DNA of 64,000 nucleotides. Source: Aotearoamyces nothofagi. Taxonomy: Eukaryota; Ascomycota; Leotiomycetes; Leotiales; Tympanidaceae. The stretch covers positions 1,488,001 to 1,552,000 of the forward strand of contig JADDTR010000001.1 in NCBI GenBank assembly GCA_015345905.1, in the 5' to 3' direction. Below the pieces are notes generated by a model that did not search any database, was not told the origin of the DNA, and was given only the letters and a program-made list of their open reading frames with translations. This document shows, piece by piece, positions 44,300 through 56,240 of this stretch. The translations under genes were made by a program, and so were the position numbers. Position 1 is the stretch's first letter. The number at the start of each line of letters is the position of its first letter.

Positions 44300-45970
44300 A
44301 TGACAAACGGCAATGATGCCGAGAAAGGCAACGCAGGACTTTCCCGTGGCGGCATTGCGCCTCAGGGTATTTCACCTGTCGCTCCGGATCAGGATATATC
44401 TTCATTGGATGACTCTACGCTATCACAGACCAAGCTGCATATTCTAGCTCGCAGAGTCGAAAAACTAACGGGCATTGAAGCCCGAGGCATTCATCGAGTA
44501 GGAGATCATGAGAAGACGGCTACGACAACTCTATCCTTCATGCAGATTATCCTCATGTTCCTTGGGATAAACACTGCTGCGCAAAACATTACACTTGCAA
44601 GCATTGGGCAATCAGTGTACGGTCTTGGTTTCGTCGATGCAGCGCTATGCTCGATATTTGGAGCAATTTTAGGATCGATCCCACCAGCGTATATGGCAAC
44701 ATGGGGACCCGTCTCTGGAAACAGGACAATGGTGTGTAATCCGAAGGATTGATATGTATACGGATATTCTTCTAATCGATGGCAGGTCTTTGCTCGTTAT
44801 ACCATGGGTTGGTGGCCAACGAAAGTCTGTGTACTGCTCAACGTTGTCGTCCTTCTTGGATATTCCATGATTGATGCTGTTGTAGCAGGACAGATGCTTT
44901 CTGCTGTATCGCCTAATGGGAGCCTAACCGTTATCGTTGGTATAATTATAGTCGCTGTTATTACGTGGGTTATTACAACTTTTGGCATTACAGTGTTTCA
45001 TTACTACGAGAGGTAAGCAACTCTACTCCACCAAATAAGATCGATGCTTACATCTTGCAGATATGCTTGGGTTCCTCAGTTCCTTGTCCTTCTCATACTT
45101 GCAGGATGTGCTGGGACAAAGTTTGATATCAACACCGAGTCAGAAGGTGATAGCGCTACCATTGTAGGCAACCGCATATCGTTCTTCTCTCTCTGTCTTA
45201 GCGCCGCAGTGACATACTCTCCTGGTGCTGCCGATTTTCTGGTCTACTGTGATCCAAAAATCATAAGTCGTGCCAAGGTCTTCTCAGCAACAATGATCGG
45301 TCTAACAGTCTCCTTCTCCTTCTGCTTCATGCTCGGCGTGGGTCTTGCTTCTGGCATCAATAATGATCCTGAGTGGGAAGCTGCAGGTGCTGGGTCTGGA
45401 GCATTGATTGTAGCTGGCTATGATAGTCTAGGTGTATTTGGGAAGTTCTGCTCAGTAATTGTAGCTCTGGGGCTAGTCGCGAATATGGTGCCATCAACGT
45501 ACTCAGCTGGTATAGATGTCCAGATTCTCGGTCGTTATCCCGCCATGATTCCCCGATTCATCTGGAATACCGTGGGTGTTATCATTTTTGGTGCATGTGC
45601 GTTGGTTGGGCGTGATAACCTAGCAACTATATTCACCAATTTCCTCGCACTTATGGGCTACTGGGTGGTCATTTGGATTGCTATTACTATGGAAGAGCAA
45701 CTCATATTCCGACGACGTATGCATCCGAAGTACATCTGGTCAGACTGGTACAAACAAGACAAACTCCCGATTGGTATCGCTGCTTCTGTAGCGTTCCTGG
45801 TTGGCTGGGGTGGCGCTATTTTGTGTATGGCTCAAGTGTACTACATTGGTCCCATCGCAAAGCTCGTGGGAGATTACGGTGCTGACATGGGTAGCTACGT
45901 TGCATTTTTATGGGCAGCGTTAGTCTATCCTCCATTGCGATACGTGGAGCTGAAGAAGGTTGGAAGATAG
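44300..45970 (+). CDS. NCS1-family nucleobase permease, second copy type
   Basis: Exons 44300-44731, 44786-45012 and 45061-45970 join in phase to 522 residues. The order of features matches the permease at 7122: a soluble head ending GIEARGIHRV, an N-terminal helix (MQIILMFLGINTAAQNI), VTYSPGAADFLVYCDP in the binding region, about 12 hydrophobic segments and the closing AQVYYIGPIAKL. The conserved Asn/Ala/Gln pattern of helix 1 differs from the first gene (LSANM there, INTAAQN here), so substrates may differ. Codon choice is not G/C-biased, in contrast to the 7-kb copy. Introns are at different places except for one close pair. Substrate within cytosine, purine or related compounds is undecided. 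Confidence 0.92.
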
Positions 45971-47136
45971 ACGGATGTAGACATGTCGTGGTTGGAGCTT
46001 TAACAAGAAGGCGGGCCTGCATGTTCAACACCAGTGGGCCGATCAAAAGTACTTGGAGGATTCTCGTGACCTTATAGATGGATCTTTAGTTAGAATGCTA
46101 ATCTAGATCTTGTGGAATTTTGAATACATGTTTGAATATAACCCTGAAAAGTGAAAGTTTAACGCCTCACCCAGCGTCTCCCCAGACGACGGCTAGTCAG
46201 TTGTACGTGCACTTCCGACATTGTTCCATGTGTCCAGCTGTTCAGCCTCATGATTCATCTTGGAGGCTGGGTAGAACCGTAGAAGTATGAATTGTGGCAG
46301 TGTCCATTAGTCAGTGGCTCGTCGTGAAGGTTGGCAACTCTGCGCATCACGTGGAAGTCCCGAGGTCGATGGATAAGCGTAAGCAAGCCAAGCAGCATTC
46401 AGCTGACGATTGCAAGACCTTCTAAAACCATAATCCACATTCACGAAGGCTTCACGCGTATTCTTAGAACAGCCTCGGCATTATATTCTTAGCCAGCTCT
46501 ATTGCTTAGCTGCGCTGTGGGCCATCTCGTACTCTGGCTGTGCGCAGTGCTCGGCGTCGGCGACCTCAGCCACAAGTCGGCCGGCTCAGCCTCGTCGCTT
46601 AAACTCGGTAGCCGACGGCTAGCCAACTAGAAGCAGCGCTGGTCCGCAACCACCCAGCCTCGTGTTGGCATGGGAACTAGGGTACATCGCCTGCCCCGCT
46701 AAGCCCATCCACCATAAAGCCTTGGGGCTTACGGATGGCAAGAAAGACCCAGCCTCCTCTTTCCGAGGATGTCGTCTTGTATAAAGAAGTCGCGGGACCC
46801 GCCGGATACGTTTATGGTACTACTGGTTCCCCCATTCACCTCGTCGCATTGCTCTCCGAGATCTATACCTACATTGTAGACTCTGTTTACGAGGCGACAG
46901 TCGTATATATTCCCCCTTGTTCCCTCGCAAGGCTTGCTCCTTCTTAGACAGGTCTACTCTCTGGGAGCCTTAAAGAGACAAAAGCAGAACAGGACATACG
47001 CAGACTGTGACTTCTCTACGTTCAAGGCTTGCTTCCTAATCAACGATTCGCCTCTCCGGAGGAACTTGAAGAGATACATCAGAACAAGGCATACACAAAG
47101 ACTTTCACACGGGCTCTACTTGTTTATTCATTTAAC
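45971..47136. other. Intergenic, promoter of small secreted protein gene
   Basis: TATAAAG (about 46779) and TATATAT (about 46910) may serve the gene starting at 47137, with a long leader. Nothing else was recognised. Confidence 0.5.
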
Positions 47137-47385
47137 ATGCGCTTCTCGCGCTTCGTCGCTCTTGCAGTGATGGGTGTGGCTTCGATGGTTGCTGCACGGC
47201 CTATTGCCTGCGATCCTGTATGTCCCTCACCAACCAACCCTCTTCCCTCTCGCATGGCAGACAGCCAGAAGACTAACTCTTTCACGCAGCAAACACTCGA
47301 CCTCATCCTCCTTGGCCAGCTTCCCAAGAACGCATGTTGCAGCTACGGCGTGTGTCTAAACGACGTCAACGTGGCAAGCGGATGA
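47137..47385 (+). CDS. Small secreted cysteine-containing protein
   Basis: Exons 47137-47217 and 47290-47385 give 58 residues. Residues 1-20 form a signal peptide (Arg near the start, hydrophobic core, AA|RP cleavage). The mature part of about 38 residues has four cysteines (25, 43, 44, 49) in a C-CC-C order. The 72-bp intron has a GTATGT donor, an exact CTAAC branch site and a CAG acceptor. It is a multiple of three and has no stop, so an unspliced mRNA would encode an 82-residue form with an extra cysteine. No family was recognised. Size and cysteines fit a secreted effector-like or antimicrobial peptide, but that is speculation. Confidence 0.6.
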   Translation: MRFSRFVALAVMGVASMVAARPIACDPVCPSPTNPLPSRMADSQKTNSFTQQTLDLILLGQLPKNACCSYGVCLNDVNVASG

Positions 47386-49098
47386 AGGAACTTGTTCGAC
47401 TACAGATCGACCCTTGGTTGATCCTTGCGACAGGATTCCTGGCTTATTTTATATATCCATGCAACTGTGTTTGGGAAGCGAGCAGGCATTTATTATATTA
47501 CCACGACAACAGGAACGCTTTTATGATTTTACGAGGTCTGATGAAGACGCGGGGGTTTTAAGGAATTGGAACCTATCACGACCCTTTAGGCAGGTCGTAT
47601 AATATGATTGGGATTGGGATTCGGATTGGGATTGGCATCATCATTTGCATTGTCATTGGGGAGATGGCATTATCATTAAAGTGAAGCTCGCTGGCATGCT
47701 TGAGCAAGATGGAGAACGAAGTGGCACGACAGCACTCGGCCGAGTCGTATGGGAATGGGTATAGAGTGCAGTAGAAATATTGTTTAGAAAGAATGCGTTT
47801 GCGCATTTGTACCTACCTACCTGATTAATTATATTTATACCTAATTAATTATATTTTTGTCTGTCCATGAGACCAACGAGTCAACCATCTACAAGAACCA
47901 TCTTCAGTACTTGGCAGGTATCCTCTCCCAGACAGTTTTACTAACATTTGAATTACGGATACGACTGCATAAGGACTCGGTGTATTAATTATCACAGTAT
48001 AATCCGTCGTTGTTGATTAGCTATCATGTCATCTCGTATTGTGTATGTACCTTGCAAAAGCCGTCCAACCCACTTCCGATACGGATACGAGAAGTCAGAA
48101 CAATAGTCGAGCAGAGAGCAACATGATTATAAAGACTGAAGCCCGAAAATACATAAAAAGAAAAGCCGTTTGTAATATTAGAATTGAATTATATAAACAT
48201 GCTACAGACTGGCTAATAGTCGCAATACGATCAATTATCAGTTAGCTACCTCATACTATAATGGAGCGTAGGAAGCGAGGACTGGGATATCATACCCTCG
48301 TATTATTTAAAGTTTGCTCTATTATCGGAGGGGACTGTACAAGCCACACATGACGACAGTCCTCTCGCCAAGACTTAATAGCCAGATTCTCAGTCGCCGA
48401 AGAAGCGGTTACAAAACTCACTTTTGAGAATTGGCCGGCGTGTGGAAGAAGCAAGTATGAACGAACATAGTACCACAGGATGGGTGGAAAGACGTAACTC
48501 GATGTCCACTCATCGAGGTTGATTGAGACTAGATAGGGGCCTGTTGCTGATAAGTATCTCCACGCCGGTCATTGTTTGAGAGGACGGTCTATACTCCTGT
48601 CGTGATTGCCGAGGTGTATTCTAAAGAACCTCCACGTCTTCTAGATCTTGTCGAATTTAGATGATTGGACTCACTAGTCGAATTGAAGCTACTCTACCAC
48701 CTCTAAGGTCTCTCAGGTAATTCCAATCTCTAAGCAATATAACTTGCTCGGAGAATAGCCGGTCACTTGCCAGATATCGTGTCCTGTACTGTACTCTGGG
48801 ACGATGCCTGGCGAGAGTGGGAGGTTTGGTGTTCTGATCCAGTGACCAGGCGGGAATCAGACGGGAACAGCACACGTGACCATTTTGCAGCAAATCGCTT
48901 AGTTGATCCACAATTGCGAGTATAACAGATGTCACAAATTCGCTGCCAGATTGTCCAGTTTGGCGAATTCGCTGCCAAATCGCCCGAGCTGGCGAGTACA
49001 TTCGATCAGATCACCCGATCGCGCATTTGATAATCCCATACTACAAACCATCGCAACCCAAGGCCAAACTGCCAAGCATGGGGTTTGATTTCCGCTCT
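47386..49098. other. Intergenic, no gene recognised
   Basis: GATTGGGATTGG-type hexamer repeat at about 47603-47635 and an AT-rich stretch (47815-47860). No supported coding sequence. Confidence 0.5.
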
Positions 49099-49224
49099 TT
49101 AGCTGCCCCCGATCACTTCGTTGACGTTCTCCACGTTGGGATCGTTTAGAGATACTTCGATCCCGTTCTCGGCGGAGAGGAGAGCCAGTCCGCCGCCCAT
49201 GCTGCAGCACCCGATTATAGCTAC
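49099..49224 (-). pseudogene. Relic of a 6-phosphogluconate-dehydrogenase-like N terminus
   Basis: Directly after an acceptor-like CTACAG, 41 codons read VAIIGCCSMGGGLALLSAEN and onward through GIEVSLNDPN before a stop. This matches the first Rossmann strand, glycine loop and acidic second strand end of 6PGDH-type NADP-dependent dehydrogenases (normally IGxGxMGxGxA...xGxxVxxxDPs). The middle glycine of the loop is Cys here. Nothing of the remaining roughly 450 residues of the family is found downstream, and the upstream exon was not located. It lies 340 bp beyond the aldehyde dehydrogenase gene end, on the same strand. Best explained as a truncated gene remnant. Confidence 0.65.
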
Positions 49225-49564
49225 CTGTAGAACCATTAGTTCAATTCATAGATTTGACTGCAAACATGGCAATGTCCGTTAGAAAATAGGAATCTTCTTT
49301 GATAGCGACAGGTTGTGTTATTAATAAGATAGCAAAGATATGTCCAGGATTTATTTGAGAATAGGTACCTGTTTAATAAACATCTCGATATTAATTTATT
49401 ATGACATCCCGCACGTAGTACACTGATTTAGCATAAGACATTACTATCGCGGTCTACGCGATTGAATCTAATAGTGTTGTGGAATATCAAGTTACATTAA
49501 ACAAAGCGAGGTATCATAGTGTATCGATCCATATCTCCATCATCCTCAGTGGGCGAGGCTATAT
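49225..49564. other. Short intergenic
   Basis: AT-rich 3' flank of the aldehyde dehydrogenase gene; it may contain the lost first exon of the 6PGDH-like relic. Confidence 0.4.
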
Positions 49565-51171
49565 TCAATCTTTGAAAGTAACGGTCTTCGTCCTGACCCA
49601 TTCATCCAGCCCTACACTTCCGAACCGTCCATACCCGCTGCTCTTCATACCACCATGAGGCAGCATAGTCTCGTCATGTATTGTCATGCCGTTGATATGA
49701 CACGCGCCTGCATCAATCTTCCTTGCAAATCTCAACCCTGTTCTCAAGTCCTCGGTAAACACAGCCGAGGTTAACCCATACTCTGTATCATTCGCAATTC
49801 GGAGTGCCTCTTCCTCAGTCTCTATTACAATAAGAGAAACAGTCGGCCCAAATGATTCGGTTCGGTATATATCCATCTCTTTCGTCACACCCTGTACAGC
49901 TATTGGCGACATGCGTGTCTCGCCCGACTCTTTCGTGTCGATGCTACCGTTGAGGAGTGTGGCACCTTTGCTGGTCGCATCTTGGATCAGGCGCTTGTTC
50001 TTCTCCACTGCTCCCTTGTGTATGAGGATGCCAGCCTCTGTGAAGATTTCTGAGATTGCGGCTTTGAACTGTAATTTGAACTCCTCAGCGATATCCTTGT
50101 GAACTAGTATTCTCTCTGTAGACATGCAAATTTGGCCGCTATGAAGGAAAGCTCCAAGCGCACATTCATGGGCGGCTAATTTGAGATCCGCATCTTTCCA
50201 TATAATCGCAGGAGCCTTGCCTCCTAGCTCTAGTAGAGCAGGTTTCAAATTCTGGCCTGCAAGCTCAGCGATGATTTTTCCGACCATGGTGCTCCCGGTG
50301 AAATTTATCTTTTTGACAAGGGGATTCTTGATCAAAGCTTTTGTTACTGCTGCAGCGTCTGATGGCCTGTGTGCAATGACATTTAGAACACCATCAGGCA
50401 ATCCAGCTTCTCGCAAACAATCTGCGATGGCCCATGAGCAGCGTGGAGAAAGCTCCGAAGCCTTGAGAATGGCGGTATTACCTGCCGCGACAGCATATGC
50501 GATAGAGCGGACCCCTAATATGTACGGTGCATTCCTGTTAAACCATTATGAGCTAGCTACTCAAGCCGATAGTTCAGGCGTAATGAGAAACAGAAAATCA
50601 TAAGATTTACAAATACATACCAAGGTGCAATACCCAAGATTACTCCGTATGGTTCCTTGAATACTATAGCACTAATGCCCTCTACGCCAGGAGTTGGGGC
50701 ACTCCCCTCGAGACTTGAGATTCGGCCTGCCACATCTCGCAGAATATCGGCTCCAAGTGGGACATTGAACCCTGCTGACCAGAATTCAGGCGCTCCCGTT
50801 TCATCCTGCATATACTTGCCAAGTTCTGCCGCTCGTTTTTCAAAAATTTCTGCCGCCTTGAGAAAAATGTCTCTCTTCTTGGGGGGGCGAGTGTCGCGCC
50901 AGCCTGGATAAGCTGCATGCGCAAAATTGACCGCTCGGGTGGCGTCTTCTACAGAGGCACTGGAGCATTTGTGTAGAAGCTTGCCTGTGGCGGGTGCAAA
51001 GACGTCAAAGGTTTGGGAAAGTTGAACTTCTTTGCCCCCAAGCTGAGACGGGATGGTGTATACAGCAAAACCATTTGTGCCGTTGGCTCCCTCACCGACA
51101 ACTTCATTGACAGATTCGCCAATTTTGGCCGCTACTTGGCTCGCTGCTGTCTGCCCGTTCGTTGACATCAT
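49565..51171 (-). CDS. NAD(P)-dependent aldehyde dehydrogenase (vanillin/salicylaldehyde type)
   Basis: Exons 50621-51171 and 49565-50534 join in phase (a split Trp codon in the APWNAPY motif) to 506 residues, full length for the family. Seen in order: APWNAP at the cofactor entrance, KASELSP, FTGSTMVGK (NAD-binding loop), LELGGKAP with the general-base Glu, HSGQICMSTERI with the catalytic Cys, and ESFGPTVSLI. The closest recognisable pattern is the salicylaldehyde/vanillin dehydrogenase branch (HSGQICMSTERI), which oxidises aromatic aldehydes, though aliphatic substrates cannot be excluded. Two adjacent ATGs (51171, 51168) are candidates. It is divergent from the alcohol dehydrogenase at 52953 across 1.8 kb. 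Confidence 0.92.
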
Positions 51172-52952
51172 AGAGTCGGAATCGCAATTGCAGGAAAGAG
51201 TTTTCGCGCCAAGAATAGCAGAGACTGCGAGAGAAGCTGAGATGAAAGGGAGAATGGCGACGAGACTGTAGCAGAAGAAGGAATATCCACACGCAAGTTG
51301 CCCCTCCCCCGCAAGAATCGCATCCGCACGGGAGTGGAAGGGATGAAAGATGAGATTGGGAGCGGATTGTGGGGTAGACTGGGTCGGGCGGGTAGGCTGG
51401 GGACCTGGGGGTTCTGGGGGTTCTGGACAGCGCTCGGCCACAGAGCCGGCTTTTGCACGCGGCGGCGACAGATGCTGCTCAGATCTGGATCCGCAATCCA
51501 CAATCCGCAATTCTGGTATTTGACTTCCATGATTATACTGCCTGTTGGTTGATGTCGAGGTCGCATCACGTGCATCGCGCCTCCATTGTCGCCGGCCCTG
51601 TCGACAGACCAAGCCGCTGGCATCGACGCCGTGGCACGACGGAAGCTCGAGCTGCTCTTTGATGCAGTCCTGGTCATGTTGTAGCTTATGCTTATCTCCA
51701 ACCCAGCAGTTGGGCCCTTATTCACCATCTATGCAACAGCATCACGGGCGGGCCGTACGCCGACATACCTCACCGTCGCCGTCGCTTGCAGATGTTTGTC
51801 AGCACTCTTTCGATTGGGTCTTGGCTTGTACGAGGACAGCACTCGCACTCGAGTTAGCCACGACTGGTCATTAGTGAACTGCCTGGGAGATAGATATCGG
51901 TGATACCGGTACGCCTCAGGCACTGAGGCATCACCGGCCACCGCTGTGTTCAGTGGTGATGCTCGCTCGCCGAGGATTATGCTGGAACAGGGTATTTCAT
52001 GGCCACCGTAGTAGTGTATTCAGCTCCATATATAAATCCTTGCTTCGAGACTCTCACGACACCTTTCTTTGATCAACCAAGCTGTCAACTTCCCCCAATG
52101 TTCAACGCATCACTGCATCTCTCTCTCTCTCTCTCATGCCTCCGCTCTTCCTTTCGTCCTCGGATGTTAGCACATATACGAGAGCTTTCATAGACTTCAG
52201 CCCTGGGTCCATCAGCCCGATATTCCGTGGGACCTGTACAGGGCATTGTCTTGCACACGACATGCCCAGAAACAGCAATTCGAAAATGCCCCACGGAGAT
52301 GTATGTACTAATGTGACATTCTGAGTGGTGAGTATCTTCGGCGCATACACATGCAGCAGTGCGCATCTGGACCTTTCACAGCCGCGGCAGCGGTACGGCC
52401 AGTACGTGCATGGCCGCATACAGGGGAACCCTCGATAAATGCCCTGCGCCCACACTTCTCCGCAACTTCCCCGCATATTGATGCTATCTCCATTCTCCTT
52501 TCCCAATATCTGAAACCTTCCATACGCCCGAAAACGTCCCGAATCTGGTCTGGTTCCGTATGCGCTGGAGCCGCCGATGAATTTTGAGGTTCATCATAAT
52601 CTCCCCCGCACCTGCTCAACTTGTTTCCGGCTAAAGTTCCGATCATAGCCAGTTCCTATCCAACATGTATCCGAGATGCCAAGAGTTTTCAGAAATATTG
52701 CGGTGGGCTGATCTGAACGTGGTGCTGGTGCTCCGGGTCATCTAATCGCGGTGCTACTGCGGGCGATCTAATCGCGTTGCTATTACGGGTGATCTGATCG
52801 CGGTGCTACGGATGAGCTGAACGACGTGATGCTACGGGTGGCCTGACGCGGGTATATATAACATATAAGTAGACAGCTAGTAAAAAAATTCTGTGTAGCT
52901 ACTAAAGCAGTGAATATAAGCACTTTATCTTGGTTATCACCTGCCGAACAAC
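51172..52952. promoter_or_regulatory. Divergent intergenic region, ALDH and ADH
   Basis: 1.8 kb between two divergent oxidoreductase genes. The right end carries the 26-bp repeat array (52734-52811) and TATATATA (about 52853-52860), about 95 bp before the ADH ATG. A (CT)n tract lies at about 52118-52135. No gene is supported. Confidence 0.5.
52734..52811. repeat. 26-bp tandem repeat array upstream of ADH
   Basis: Three head-to-tail units (52734-52759, 52760-52785, 52786-52811) share CGGG, GATCTAATCGCG and TGCTA. Decayed copies extend to both sides (about 52701-52733 and 52812-52850), making five to six in all. It ends right at the TATA element of the ADH gene, so it could act as a multi-site upstream activating element. 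That role is inference. Confidence 0.75.
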
Positions 52953-54067
52953 ATGGCTCTTCCAACCACACAAAAAGCTGCCATCACTGAGAAACCCGGT
53001 CCAGACGCGAGGACCGTCATCAGGGACATTCCAGTCCCAACACCAGCCGACGATGAGATTCTTGTCAAGCTCAATTGGACGGGCCTATGCCACTCGGATG
53101 TGCATCTGATGCGTGACGATTGGGCGGAGACAGGTATCTCGATGCAGGTGAAAATTGCTGGTCACGAAGGTGCAGGAACAGTAGTCGCCGTAGGGAAGAA
53201 CGTCACGCGTTTTCAGATTGGAGACAGAGCTGGCATTAAATGGGTTGTTAGCATATGCGGCGACTGCGAATACTGCACCAACGGTACCGATGAGCTCCAT
53301 TGCGAACGTCAACGTAACAGTGGCTTTACCGCCGATGGCACGTTCCAGCAATATGCGACGACGAATGCCCGATATGCCAGCAGAATCCCCGAGGGCGTGC
53401 TTGACGAGGAAGCCGGTCCGGTATGCACTACTGCTAGCCCTCATCTGTTTTCTATTGCTAAATGCCGCAGGTCATGTGTGGAGGTGTTACAGCCTACACA
53501 GCGCTGAAGAGATCCGCAGTCCGTCCTGGACAATGGGTCGTTCTTCCCGGCGCAGGAGGCGGTCTTGGCCACCTTGCTGTCCAGTATGCCAAAGCGATGG
53601 GGATGCGCATTATTGCCATTGACGGAGGCGCGGAGAAGAAGGCGCTTTGCGAAAAACTTGGCGCTGAACACTTCATCGATTTCACCACGGAAAAGGACGT
53701 CGCTGCCAGAGTCAAGGAGATTACAACATACGGTGCGCATGGAGTTATTGTCATGGCTGCCAGTAGAGCCGGCTATGAGCAAGCTCCTTACCTGCTTCGC
53801 CCAGGAGGAACTGTAGTCTGTGTTGGCCTGCCAAAGGAAAAATTCATTGCAGGCGCACCACCCCTCGTCATTGCCCTCAGGAGGCTTAATATTATTGGTT
53901 CCGTCACAGGCACGCTCAAGGACGTCGACGAGGCTCTTGATTTTACTGCGAGAGGCTTGGTCCGACCTATTTTGATCAAGGGGACGTTGGAAGACATTGA
54001 CCACTACTCTGATCTGATGCTAGCAGGGAAGCTACCTGGACGTGCAGCAATCAATCTCTGGGCTTAG
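52953..54067 (+). CDS. Zinc-dependent alcohol dehydrogenase
   Basis: Exons 52953-53420 and 53471-54067 give 354 residues in phase. It is a medium-chain ADH. Catalytic zinc ligands: Cys in TGLCHSD, His in GHEGAG and Cys in VMCGGVTAY. Structural zinc lobe: the four cysteines of CGDCEYCTNGTDELHC. The NAD-binding loop is GAGGGLGHLAVQYAKAMG, followed by an acidic IDGG, suggesting NAD+ preference. The size and motif set match yeast-type ADH1/AlcA cytosolic enzymes interconverting primary alcohols and aldehydes. With the divergent aldehyde dehydrogenase it could make a two-step alcohol-to-acid route. Confidence 0.95.
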
Positions 54068-54411
54068 ATTTTAGTCTTAGATCGGTACAGCTTATGTACA
54101 AGTACACAGAGTGTGCGGAATATGTAACTACGGTTCTGTGGCGTTTACGATTTTAATGTTATTGTGACCATATATTCATATTTAATGCTTGCTATCATCG
54201 TTTAGCGACTCCGAGACAAGGCAAGAGAGGCTGTTGTCACTTTTCAACAATAATCTAGTGGGGCTTCTGACTTTGAATTCGATTTTGCACGTGAGATTAA
54301 GTTCCTATTCACCCTCGACTTTGTTAGAATCCATGATACCAGTTGAACGCCACGCCACTCTCACCCATGTTCTCGACGTAGACAATTTCATTCATATACC
54401 CCATATGCAGC
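54068..54411. other. Short intergenic between convergent genes
   Basis: 3' flanks of ADH and LMBD1, AT-rich. Nothing else was seen. Confidence 0.5.
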
Positions 54412-56240
54412 CTACTCATCACTGTTGCCCCTCACCCTTCCTGTAATATCCTGCCACGTTGCGCCAAATCTCCTTCCAGTACTTGCTAATAACCCTTCCT
54501 CTTCATCTACCTCTGCATCTTCATCTAACTCGCTCAAGTTGAGCTTTGGCGTTCTGAAAAGAGACGTCAAAAACAAGACCAAGAACACGCCCAAGAACGC
54601 AAACTGAGCCCAGAAGTCCAAGGCGCCAAAGAAAGGAAAGTTCACTGTGACGCGATTCAAAAATGTAGAGACCACGCTTGGTGTACACACATTTAGAGCT
54701 GAATCGACATTACTGCAACGCTCGATGAGATCAGGGTGCTCTGAACAGTCGGGCTGCTCTCCTGGATGTCTTGGTGGATTTGTGCAGATTGTTTGTGGTC
54801 CATAAATAGCATACTGTGGTGCGACAACTTGGACAATAGCGTAGTTGATAGCCAGCACAATCAAGCTCAACATAACTGTAGCCAATAGAAGTGCTTGCGG
54901 AGATGTACGGCCCTTCCGAATTTCAAACAATCTAATCCATAGGAACCTGATTCCAATACTAGCGATCCCAACTACCGAGCTACTGAAGAAATATAACACC
55001 AGGAGAGCCAGTAGAGCATAATCCACAGGAAATGCCTTGGAGGCTTTGACTAACAACCAATTGACCGGTTGAAAGATGTTTATATTTCCAATGATATATC
55101 CGCAATGCTCCTTGCAAATAGAGTTTTTCGCTTTGTCGATGGCTGTGATCAAGATTGAGACCCATACGATGATTGCAATCACCAATAGCAAAATTCCTCC
55201 AATCAGCTTCACCGGACGGAACACAGCACATATCTTAGTCCAGACTTTGACAATCCTGCTCTTTCCCTCGCCTTGGGCTTCTGCTGCCAGTCTCTCGCGA
55301 CGAACAAGGGTGCGTTCTTCGCGAACAAGACCTTCTAGCTCTCGTTGATCCTTGGCAGGAAGTCCTTCAGCACGACCGACATTCCGGCCTTCCAATTGGC
55401 GCTGTCTTTCCCGATTCTGCTCAAGCGCAGATGCGGTGGTTTCTGAAAGCTGTGGTGCTGAAATAGATGGTGCTGATTTGATGAACGATATTGGTAGTAA
55501 GGCAAAGCCCGCAGCCGTGTATATAACATATAGTAGAACTCCGAGGGATGTCAGCAGGCCAAGCGCAAAAGTAAGGGCTCGTTCTCCTCGATTCTCGGCC
55601 AGTAACTTCTTAAAGTAGTCAAGGTCCAGATGCGCTCCCCTCCTGTTGCCAACAATCGGTACGAAGAATCCGACCAAAAACAGGATCACCACGAGAAGGA
55701 TAAAGGCAATGGTGTACTTGAACGCTCCCCAAAATCGTTGGCTAAACGTTTGCGTTCCCTCTTCAGCTTCGACGTCATCGTATTCCTCGTACCAAAAGTA
55801 TGTGAACGGTATTACAACGAGGCAAAGCAAGGCATCGAGGCTAAACAAAGTGTACCTACATAATAATTAGTATAACTTGTACCCATCAGATATACTTAGG
55901 AGCTGTTGGTTGGTTTCTATTGGGAACACTAGCATGGGATATGTACGTACCAAACAATTTTGAGGGTCAGTAGTATGTTGTCCACTTGGTCTTGTGAGGC
56001 CCAGTCCTTTCTCCTCCCTAGTTTTGAAGACGTCGTAGATGAAACAAGGGCAATGTCAACTGGTAGGAGTAGTGACGTCGCCAATAAACTTGTGATGGTG
56101 AAGATTGCAACAGTAGTTACAAGAGCAGATCGGTCACGATGTGTCTGATATGTGTAGGTAAATATTGCTGCGATCAGGGCGCCAACAGCTACCGCAACGG
56201 CATAGGCAATCCAGACAAAGGCTGTTTGAATGAGAGCCAT
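54412..56240 (-). CDS. LMBD1: Probable lysosomal/vacuolar cobalamin transporter, LMBD1
   Basis: Exons 55951-56240 and 54412-55855 give 577 residues in phase, the length of fungal LMBD1 proteins. Nine or so hydrophobic segments follow the LMBR1 pattern. Diagnostic stretches: [13 protein letters not shown] after helix 1, [28 protein letters not shown], then [27 protein letters not shown] across and after the splice junction. A charged loop ([13 protein letters not shown]) sits mid-protein and the tail is acidic. In animals LMBD1 works with ABCD4 in lysosomal B12 export; fungi do not obviously use B12, so the fungal role is unknown. The head-to-head neighbour is cft1, 349 bp away. Confidence 0.95.

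Noticed and set aside
46735-46947. Plus-strand 70-codon frame before the secreted-protein gene
   Set aside because: No motif and it overlaps likely promoter elements; probably leader sequence or chance.
50557-51612. Aldehyde dehydrogenase start far upstream at 51612
   Set aside because: The first 147 codons of that frame are unlike the family; homology-like sequence follows the ATG pair at 51171/51168.
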